DNA of 18,387 bases from an uncultured bacterium. GTDB taxonomy: Bacteria > Bacillota_I > Bacilli_A > RFN20 > CAG-826. The stretch's first letter is position 1. Every line of letters begins with the position of its first letter. The notes beneath the pieces are model-generated. The model saw nothing but the letters and a program-made list of their open reading frames with translations, was not told the origin of the DNA and ran no database searches. Below are positions 1 to 5,365 of this stretch, piece by piece. The stretch is taken from the NCBI GenBank assembly GCA_949290725.1, contig CASEST010000025.1:1-18387 (forward strand), given 5' to 3'. Made by a program: the position numbers and the translations under genes.

Positions 1-528
1 GTTTATGAAATAGCAGATGTAATTGAATTCGCACAAAATTATATTGTTAATATAGTTAAAAATGGTTTAGGTCTTGATGTTTCGGTTAAAACCATTTATA
101 GAAATAGTTTAATTAAAATTTTAATTGAAACTGACCATAATTCTTTATTAATAGGTAAGAATGGTCAAAGTTTGCAATCATTAAATGAATTAACTAAATT
201 AGCTGTAAGCGCTAAATTTAAGAAAAAATTTAGAATTTTGTTAGATATAGGCGAATATAAAGATAAAAAGTATAATCGTGTTATTATGTTGGCTAAAAAA
301 GCAGCTCGTGAAGTTAATAAAACTCACCTCGATGTAAAATTAGATCCAATGACACCAGATGAAAGAAAAAAAGTTCATAACGCTTTATCTTCTTGGAAAA
401 ATATTAAGACTGAATCTATCGGAGATGGTAAAGAAAGAGCCGTTGTTGTTAAATGGGTTGGCGGAAGTGAAACTAATAAAATAAATATTCATTTCGAAGA
501 AATTGAAAAGGAAAATAAAGGAGAATAA
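1..528 (+). CDS. khpB: KhpB/Jag (SpoIIIJ-associated) RNA-binding protein, 5' end missing
   Basis: The reading frame is open from the first base and ends at TAA 526-528, so 176 residues of the C-terminal part are present and the true start lies left of the window. Seen: a KH-type RNA-binding domain (roughly residues 7-85 of the fragment) with the GxxG loop GKNG at 52-55, followed by an R3H domain (about 86-160) with the Arg-x3-His motif (R122, H126) in the sequence DERKKVH. Known: this KH-R3H pair is the signature of KhpB/Jag, a single-strand RNA-binding protein that works with KhpA and influences cell division and envelope growth in Gram-positive bacteria; the gene usually follows rnpA and yidC. 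The Jag_N domain, if present, is off the window. Inference: rpmH-rnpA-yidC probably lies just upstream. A terminator overlaps the stop codon, separating it from mnmE. Confidence 0.93.
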   Translation, partial: VYEIADVIEFAQNYIVNIVKNGLGLDVSVKTIYRNSLIKILIETDHNSLLIGKNGQSLQSLNELTKLAVSAKFKKKFRILLDIGEYKDKKYNRVIMLAKKAAREVNKTHLDVKLDPMTPDERKKVHNALSSWKNIKTESIGDGKERAVVVKWVGGSETNKINIHFEEIEKENKGE

Positions 529-541
529 TTTCTCCTTTTTT
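517..541 (+). terminator. Rho-independent terminator of khpB
   Basis: Nine-base-pair perfect stem AAAGGAGAA / TTCTCCTTT (517-525 with 530-538), with a 4-nt loop that contains the khpB stop codon, running into six T residues (536-541). The stem has only four G-C pairs, so efficiency may be modest. The -10 box assigned to mnmE begins three bases later. Confidence 0.65.
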
Positions 542-543
542 AC

Positions 544-549
544 TATAAT
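544..549 (+). promoter_or_regulatory. Candidate -10 box (TATAAT) of mnmE, leaderless arrangement
   Basis: A perfect TATAAT ends 6 nt before the mnmE ATG (556), so transcription would start at or next to the A of the start codon. There is no purine-rich ribosome binding site between box and ATG. No good -35 hexamer is visible; the expected position falls inside the khpB terminator hairpin. Confidence 0.45.
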
Positions 550-555
550 TAATTT

Positions 556-1884
556 ATGTTAGAAACTATTGTTGCCTTAGCTACTCCACCTTTACGTTCT
601 GCTTTAGCTATTATTCGTTTGAGCGGTGAAGATTGTTTTAAAATCGTTTCAAATTTTTTTACTAAGGAAATAAATGTTGAAAAATCTACTATAATGCATG
701 GATTTATTATAGATGGCGAAGAAAAAATAGATGAAGTTGTTTTACTCGCTTATAAAGGTCCGAAAAGCTTTACTGGTGAAGATAGTGTTGAAATAATTTC
801 TCACGGTTCACCTATTATCTTTAATCAAATAATTGGAATCGCTATAAAAAACGGGGCTCGATTAGCTACTGGAGGTGAATTTACCTCAAGAGCCTTCATG
901 AATGGAAAAATGGATTTAATTCAAGCTGAATCGATCAATGATTTAATTAATGCTGCATCAATTGAGGCTAAAAAAATTACTTTAATGTCTTTAGATGGTT
1001 CAACCTCTAAATTGATTAATCCTCTTAAGAAAAGTTTAGGTGATTTATTATCAAATATTGAAGTAAATATAGATTATCCTGAATATCAAGATATCGAGGT
1101 AACTACAGTTGATAAAATAATTGATGTTATATCTAGAAATAATGAATATATATCTTATTTAATAAAGGACGGTAAAAAGGCTAATATTATTCGTGATGGA
1201 ATCAATATCGCTATCGTTGGAAAACCAAATGTTGGTAAATCATCTATTCTAAATGCTTTAATTAATGAAGATAAAGCTATTGTTAGCGATATTAAAGGAA
1301 CAACAAGAGATATAGTCGAAGGTAAATTTATTTTAAATGGGATATTAATTAATTTATTTGATACTGCAGGAATACATGAAAGCGAAGACTTAATCGAAGG
1401 AATCGGAATTAATAAAAGTATTGAAAAATTAAATACTGCCGATTTAATTATCGCTGTTTTTGATAATTCAAACTTTGATGAAGAAGATAAAAAGATAATT
1501 GATTTAATTAAAGATAAAAAACATATAATTGTTCAAAACAAAGAAGATTTAATTGTTAAAAACGAAGTTAAAAATAATGTTATATATACATCTGCAATAA
1601 ATAAAGATGTTGATAAATTAAAAGAAGCTATTTTAAAAGAATTTGATTTAAGTAAAGAAAATTATGAAAACCCATCAATTTCAAATACTAGGGAACTTGG
1701 AATTTTACAAAATTGCTATAACATTGGATTAAAAGTTGTTCAAGATGCAAAAAGTGGTATTCCAATCGATTTATTGAGTGCAGATATTAAAGAGATGTAT
1801 CTTCAAATATTAAGTTTACTTGGGGAAGATAATGATTTTGATATGGCTAAGGAAATTTTTTCTCGTTTTTGCGTAGGTAAATAA
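556..1884 (+). CDS. mnmE: tRNA modification GTPase MnmE (TrmE)
   Basis: With MnmG, this GTPase installs the aminomethyl/carboxymethylaminomethyl group on wobble U34 of certain tRNAs in the cytoplasm. The protein has 442 residues, normal for the family (about 450). Seen: N-terminal tetrahydrofolate-binding domain starting METIVALATPP-like; a helical domain split around an inserted G domain with G1 GKPNVGKS (222-229), G2 TTRD (249-252), G3 DTAG (269-272) and G4 NKED (328-331); and the C-terminal FCVGK (438-442), the family's FC[IV]GK tail whose Cys is conserved. ATG at 556 gives the canonical N-terminus, and no alternative start is better. It is the first gene of an operon with tatD, rnmV and rsmA; the next ATG is one base past its stop. 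In many genomes mnmG follows mnmE; here it does not. Confidence 0.97.
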   Translation: MLETIVALATPPLRSALAIIRLSGEDCFKIVSNFFTKEINVEKSTIMHGFIIDGEEKIDEVVLLAYKGPKSFTGEDSVEIISHGSPIIFNQIIGIAIKNGARLATGGEFTSRAFMNGKMDLIQAESINDLINAASIEAKKITLMSLDGSTSKLINPLKKSLGDLLSNIEVNIDYPEYQDIEVTTVDKIIDVISRNNEYISYLIKDGKKANIIRDGINIAIVGKPNVGKSSILNALINEDKAIVSDIKGTTRDIVEGKFILNGILINLFDTAGIHESEDLIEGIGINKSIEKLNTADLIIAVFDNSNFDEEDKKIIDLIKDKKHIIVQNKEDLIVKNEVKNNVIYTSAINKDVDKLKEAILKEFDLSKENYENPSISNTRELGILQNCYNIGLKVVQDAKSGIPIDLLSADIKEMYLQILSLLGEDNDFDMAKEIFSRFCVGK

Positions 1885-1885
1885 A

Positions 1886-2680
1886 ATGATTTTTGATACT
1901 CATATTCATCTTAATTCAGAACCTTTAATCAATGATTTATCTATTAATTTAAAGGAAGCTATCGATGCTGGCGTTAATTGCTTTTTATGTGTTGGATATG
2001 ATTATGCTTCATCACTTATAGCAGTTGAAATTGCTAATAAATATAAAAATGTTTATGCTGCAATTGGGGTTATTCCTACTGAATATAAATCTTGGAATGA
2101 TAATAGTTATATGTGGATTGAAGATCTTTTAAGAAATGATACCAAAAAAAGAATTAAAGCAATCGGCGAAATAGGTTTAGATTATTATTGGGAGAAAGAA
2201 ACGTCAATAATAAATAAAGAAAAAGAGATGTTTATTAAGCAAATTGAAATTGCTAATAAATTTAATTTACCGGTTTCGATACATTGCCGAGATGCATTTC
2301 AAGATTGTTATAATATTTTAAAAGAATATCCAGTTAATAATAAAGGAATTTTACATTGTTTTTCAGGTAGCTTAGAAATGGCAAAAGAATTTATTAAATT
2401 AGGATATAAAATAGCTTTTGGTGGAGTTTTGACTTTTAAAAACTCTAAATTGAGCAAGGAGGTACTCAAAGGAATTAAATTAGAGGATATAGTTTTAGAA
2501 ACTGACGCCCCTTATTTAGCTCCAGTTCCATATCGTGGAAAAGTAAATTTACCAAAATATATTAAAGAAACGGCTATATATGCTGCAGAATTATTAAATA
2601 TGGATTTAAAACAATTTGAAGAAATTGTTTATAAAAATTCATTAGATATTTTACACGTGGAAATTAAATATGAAATTTAA
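1886..2680 (+). CDS. tatD: TatD-family metal-dependent deoxyribonuclease
   Basis: Amidohydrolase-superfamily TIM barrel of 264 residues, the usual length. Seen metal ligands and motifs: DTHIHL (H6, H8), GEIGLDYYW (E95), IHCRDA (H133), LHCFSGS (H157) and ETDAPYLAP (D207). Known: TatD proteins are Mg2+-dependent 3'-5' exonucleases, linked to DNA repair or quality control; the Bacillus homologue YabD sits beside rnmV and ksgA, as here. The residue usually His in the G-x-HP motif after strand 2 is Ile (GVIP, I63). It is not one of the metal ligands, so activity is probably kept. ATG 1886 is preceded by AGGT (1875-1878) inside the end of mnmE, 7 nt away. The 3' end overlaps rnmV by 11 nt. 'tatD' is a family-level symbol. 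Confidence 0.9.
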   Translation: MIFDTHIHLNSEPLINDLSINLKEAIDAGVNCFLCVGYDYASSLIAVEIANKYKNVYAAIGVIPTEYKSWNDNSYMWIEDLLRNDTKKRIKAIGEIGLDYYWEKETSIINKEKEMFIKQIEIANKFNLPVSIHCRDAFQDCYNILKEYPVNNKGILHCFSGSLEMAKEFIKLGYKIAFGGVLTFKNSKLSKEVLKGIKLEDIVLETDAPYLAPVPYRGKVNLPKYIKETAIYAAELLNMDLKQFEEIVYKNSLDILHVEIKYEI

Positions 2681-3218
2681 CGGATTAATTGTTGTTGAAG
2701 GCAAAAGTGATATTGATTTTTTATCATCTTTTATTGAAGCTGACTTCTATCCAGTTAATGGTTCAGCAGTTTCTAAAATAGATTATGATTTTATTAATGA
2801 ATATTCAAAAAATAAAGATGTTGTTATTTTAACAGATCCAGATTTTCCAGGTTTACAAATAAGAGAAAAAATAAATAACCATTGTCCGAATGTTAAAAAT
2901 GCATTTATAAGAAAAGAATTTTCAATAAAGAAACATAAAGTTGGTGTAGCTGAATCAACTAAAGAAGAAGTAATTTATGGATTAACTAATTTAGTTAATT
3001 TTGACAGCGAAAAATCATTAAAGAATTTTATAAAAATAGAAGATTTATATGAATTAGGATTAATGGGGAAAGAAAATTCTTTTATTTTAAGAAAAAAGGT
3101 AAGTGAAGATCTTCACCTAGGGTTTACTAATTCCAAAACTTTTTTAAAAAGATTAAATATGGTGGGAGTTAATAAAGAAAGATTAATTGAGGTTATTAAT
3201 AATGTTAAGCAAAGATGA
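2670..3218 (+). CDS. rnmV: Ribonuclease M5 (5S rRNA maturase)
   Basis: RNase M5 trims both ends of 5S rRNA precursor bound to ribosomal protein L18. The protein has 182 residues, matching the family (about 185). Seen: N-terminal Toprim domain with the catalytic Glu in VVEGKSD (E10) and the metal-binding DPDFPG (D56, D58), then KVGVAES (residues 90-96), the counterpart of the conserved GVE-type motif. It starts inside tatD and ends inside rsmA, so translation is probably coupled; only a weak GTGG lies ahead of the ATG. The stop is TGA (3216-3218). Reading TGA as Trp would add only two residues before a TAA, so this stop alone does not prove the genetic code. Confidence 0.94.
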   Translation: MKFNGLIVVEGKSDIDFLSSFIEADFYPVNGSAVSKIDYDFINEYSKNKDVVILTDPDFPGLQIREKINNHCPNVKNAFIRKEFSIKKHKVGVAESTKEEVIYGLTNLVNFDSEKSLKNFIKIEDLYELGLMGKENSFILRKKVSEDLHLGFTNSKTFLKRLNMVGVNKERLIEVINNVKQR

Positions 3219-4029
3219 AATTAAGGATTTCTTTTTATTAGAAAATAGTCATGCCAAAAAAGAACTTGGTCAAAATTTTTTAATCGATGAAAATGCAATA
3301 AAGAAAATAGTCGAATCTATTAATATTAAAGAGAATGATAAAGTATTAGAAATAGGTCCTGGATTAGGGGCTTTAAGTGATGAGTTGGTCAATATTTCTA
3401 ATGATTTAACGTTAGTTGAATACGATCAAAAATTTGTTAATTTTTTAATTTCCTCTTATCGAGATAAAAATAATGTGAAAATTATAAAATCAAACATCCT
3501 TCATTTTAAAGATTATTCTTTTAATAAAATTATTGGAAATTTACCTTATTACATTTCTACTGAAATTTTAGAATATCTTTTTAAACATTTTGATAAAATT
3601 AATCAAATGGTTTTTATGGTGCAAAGTGAATTTTTAAATCGTATTTTAGCTAATAAAGGGAAAGATTATGCACCTTTAAATATTTTGATCAATTATCGCT
3701 ATAATATTGAAAAATTATTTATTGTTAAAAAAACATCTTTTTTTCCAATTCCTAATGTTGATAGTGTAGTTTTTAAAATCACTATTAAAGATAATACATC
3801 TTTTGCTTATTCTTTACTCCTATATAAGGTAGCAAATATTCTTTTTAAAAATCGTCGTAAAACAATTTATAACAATCTTAAACCATTGTTTAAAGATACA
3901 GATGAATTGGAATTATTTTTAAATGAATTAAATTTAAAAGAGAATTTAAGAGCTGAAGAATTAGATTTATCAACTTATCTAAAAATTACTGACAAGTTGC
4001 TTGAAAATAAAAAGATTTCATTAGAATAA
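3202..4029 (+). CDS. rsmA: 16S rRNA (adenine1518/1519-N6)-dimethyltransferase KsgA
   Basis: Dimethylates two adjacent adenosines in the 3' terminal helix of 16S rRNA during late 30S assembly, using S-adenosylmethionine; loss usually gives kasugamycin resistance. Seen in 275 residues: KELGQNFLID near the N-terminus, SAM-binding motif I EIGPGLG (50-56), the catalytic NLPY motif (113-116), the downstream FFPIPNVDSVVF motif, and a C-terminal helical domain with FKNRRKT. Start choice: ATG 3202 has GAGGT (3189-3193) 8 nt upstream. A TTG at 3187 would add five residues (MRLLI) but would place the start on the ribosome binding site itself, so I reject it. It overlaps the end of rnmV by 17 nt and is the last gene of the operon. 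No terminator follows immediately; the first good one is at 4303-4342. Confidence 0.96.
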   Translation: MLSKDEIKDFFLLENSHAKKELGQNFLIDENAIKKIVESINIKENDKVLEIGPGLGALSDELVNISNDLTLVEYDQKFVNFLISSYRDKNNVKIIKSNILHFKDYSFNKIIGNLPYYISTEILEYLFKHFDKINQMVFMVQSEFLNRILANKGKDYAPLNILINYRYNIEKLFIVKKTSFFPIPNVDSVVFKITIKDNTSFAYSLLLYKVANILFKNRRKTIYNNLKPLFKDTDELELFLNELNLKENLRAEELDLSTYLKITDKLLENKKISLE

Positions 4030-4137
4030 AATTTTAATAAAGAAAAACTAATAATTAATCTATTTACAAAAAGCAGATTTTATTGTAAATTAAAATTAGT
4101 CAATAAGAGAAGTACAATCTTAGAAACTAGCACATAG

Positions 4138-4151
4138 TTATCTATAGATAA
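4138..4151. repeat. 14-bp perfect palindrome, possible operator
   Basis: TTATCTATAGATAA reads the same on both strands. It lies 109 nt past the rsmA stop and is followed by AGATAAT/ATTATCT, a second inverted pair sharing the same half-site word. Possible protein-binding site or part of an RNA fold; no known regulator consensus recognised. Confidence 0.35.
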
Positions 4152-4302
4152 TTTATAATAATATTATCTTTAATCTATGAGAAATTAGAGGATGACGCTT
4201 ATAGTATAATAATATTTAATTTTTAAGTATTAAAAGTGAAGTAAATTCATTTTAAAACCTAAATATGTATAATGATAAATTTTAGGTTAATTTAAAGAAA
4301 AT

Positions 4303-4342
4303 ATATCGAATTATTGTAAAGAAAATAATTCGATATTTTTTT
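4303..4342 (+). terminator. Rho-independent terminator upstream of ispE
   Basis: Thirteen-base-pair perfect stem ATATCGAATTATT / AATAATTCGATAT (4303-4315 with 4324-4336), 8-nt loop, followed by a T run to 4342. It points rightward, so it ends transcripts coming from the mnmE-tatD-rnmV-rsmA operon or from an unrecognised short RNA in the gap, and insulates ispE. Confidence 0.75.
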
Positions 4343-4366
4343 GTTTAAGTTGTTTTTAATATTCTA

Positions 4367-4372
4367 TATAAT
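4367..4372 (+). promoter_or_regulatory. Candidate -10 box (TATAAT) of ispE, leaderless or near-leaderless
   Basis: Perfect TATAAT ending 9 nt before the ispE ATG at 4382, placing the transcript start about 0-3 nt from the start codon. There is no ribosome binding site in between. TTGTTT at 4341-4346 is a weak -35 candidate with a long 20-nt spacer. Confidence 0.4.
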
Positions 4373-4381
4373 TATAAAGAT

Positions 4382-5248
4382 ATGATAGAAAAAGCTTATG
4401 CCAAATTAAATTTAACTCTAGATTGTTTAGGGAAAAGAGCGGATGGATTTCATGATTTAATTGCTTTAACTTTGCCATTAGAACTTCATGACACTCTTGA
4501 TATTTCTTTGTTACCAAAATCTACTATTGACGATTTTGTTGTTTGTGATGATTTTTCTTTAAAAATTTCAAGATATAATCTCGTTCATAAAATGATTGAA
4601 TTATGTCGCGAGAAATATGGTTTTAAGGAACATTTAGATATATCTATCCATAAAAATATTTATCTTCAAGCTGGACTTGGAGGCGGAAGTGCTGACGCAG
4701 CAGCAACATTCAGGGCGATTATTAAATTGTTTAAATTAAATTTAAGTAAAGAAGATATAAAAGATACTTGTTTAAGGATTGGCAGTGATGTATATTTCCA
4801 ATTTTATAATCATAGTGCCATTATGAAAGGAAGAGGCGAAGAATTGGAATTTTTCGAACATAATAATTTATATAATGTTCTTTTAATTAAGCCATTATTT
4901 GGAAATTCGACTGAAGTAGTATTTAATGAAGCTGATAATCACGATTTGATCCATGGGGATAGTTATAAAGCTTTAGAAGCTTTTAAAAATAAAGATTTAG
5001 AAGGATTAGGTAAACTAACTTTTAATTCTTTATATAATCCAGCAAAAATTTTAGAACCAAATATTGAAGCTGTTTTAAACGAATTAAAAAGTTATAATTT
5101 CGAAGTTTGTGGGATGAGCGGAAGTGGAAGCACCCTTTATGCTATTTCTACTAATTTAAGATTATTAAAGAAAGCTGAAAAAGAATTTTATCATAAGGGC
5201 CTAAGAGCTGATTTAACGAAGATTTTAGCTAATAAAGATAATTTCTAA
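4382..5248 (+). CDS. ispE: 4-diphosphocytidyl-2-C-methyl-D-erythritol kinase
   Basis: GHMP-family kinase that phosphorylates CDP-methylerythritol at the 2-hydroxyl, the fourth step of the MEP route to isoprenoids. The protein has 288 residues, the normal length. Seen: motif 1 AYAKLNL with the conserved Lys8, RADGFHDL, the ATP-binding loop AGLGGGSADAAA (97-108), GSDV with Asp136, and motif 3 MSGSGST (245-251). The segment after GSDV reads YFQFYNHSAIMKGRGE, where most homologues have P-F and G-G or G-H, so this loop has diverged, but the catalytic residues remain. The gene stands alone, with a terminator before it and two after it. It lacks a Shine-Dalgarno sequence. Its presence implies a MEP pathway, unlike classical mycoplasmas. 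Confidence 0.95.
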   Translation: MIEKAYAKLNLTLDCLGKRADGFHDLIALTLPLELHDTLDISLLPKSTIDDFVVCDDFSLKISRYNLVHKMIELCREKYGFKEHLDISIHKNIYLQAGLGGGSADAAATFRAIIKLFKLNLSKEDIKDTCLRIGSDVYFQFYNHSAIMKGRGEELEFFEHNNLYNVLLIKPLFGNSTEVVFNEADNHDLIHGDSYKALEAFKNKDLEGLGKLTFNSLYNPAKILEPNIEAVLNELKSYNFEVCGMSGSGSTLYAISTNLRLLKKAEKEFYHKGLRADLTKILANKDNF

Positions 5249-5252
5249 TTTA

Positions 5253-5266
5253 TTTTCACGTGAAAA
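5253..5266. other. parS-like palindrome 1 (candidate ParB-binding site)
   Basis: TTTTCACGTGAAAA, a perfect 14-bp palindrome between the ispE stop and its terminator. It contains TTTCACGTGAAA, identical to the central 12 bp of the Bacillus parS consensus TGTTTCACGTGAAACA; the outer bases differ. A second copy is at 14558-14571. Confidence 0.55.
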
Positions 5267-5277
5267 AACAATAATTA

Positions 5278-5312
5278 AAATAGGCGAACTTTATTAAGTT
5301 TCGCCTATTTTT
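5278..5312. terminator. Rho-independent terminator of ispE (possibly bidirectional)
   Basis: Arms AAATAGGCGAACTT (5278-5291) and AAGTTTCGCCTATTT (5296-5310), a 4-nt TATT loop and one bulged T, followed by T residues to 5312. It is the most G-C-rich stem in the intergenic regions here. A residues on the left arm allow some function for leftward ppdK transcripts as well. Confidence 0.85.
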
Positions 5313-5320
5313 GTTGAAAT

Positions 5321-5350
5321 AAAAAAAGGAGATATTGCTATCTCCTTTTT
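5321..5350. terminator. Convergent terminator at the 3' end of ppdK
   Basis: Twelve-base-pair perfect stem AAAAAGGAGATA / TATCTCCTTTTT (5323-5334 with 5339-5350), loop TTGC, with seven A residues on the left (5321-5327), i.e. a seven-U tail for the minus-strand ppdK transcript. The T run on the right makes it usable in both directions. Confidence 0.85.
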
Positions 5351-5365
5351 GTTAATAAGAGTAAA

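Larger units (their letters stand above)
4030..4381. other. 352-nt intergenic region rsmA-ispE, no gene found
   Basis: Very AT-rich; ATG codons here open only frames of a few codons, so I see no Veg or other small protein. It contains a stem ATTTACAA/TTGTAAAT (4062-4069 with 4083-4090, no T tail), a 14-bp perfect palindrome TTATCTATAGATAA (4138-4151), several TATAAT words (4154-4159, 4205-4210, 4268-4273), an inverted repeat AACCTAAA/TTTAGGTT (4256-4263 with 4281-4288) that encloses the last TATAAT, and a strong terminator (4303-4342). A short untranslated RNA ending at that terminator is possible, but none of the promoters has a convincing -35 box. Confidence 0.6.

Noticed and set aside
2654..2659. 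Third CACGTG core near the end of tatD as another parS site
   Set aside because: Flanks TTTTA/GAAAT break the symmetry and match only half of the parS outer bases; it lies inside coding sequence. The same applies to CACGTG at 5761 and 6382 in ppdK.
3187..3201. TTG start for rsmA giving a five-residue N-terminal extension
   Set aside because: The TTG overlaps the GAGGT (3189-3193) that serves ATG 3202 at normal spacing, and the extension MRLLI has no homology value.
3216..3218. TGA read as Trp (Mollicutes code 4)
   Set aside because: Trp is TGG in the genes here and no in-frame TGA was seen. If TGA were Trp, rnmV would only gain two residues, so this stop is neutral, but the absence of TGA elsewhere favours the standard code.
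4030..4381. Replication origin or DnaA-box cluster in the AT-rich gap
   Set aside because: No TTATCCACA-type box was found; TTATCTATAGATAA shares only the TTAT start.
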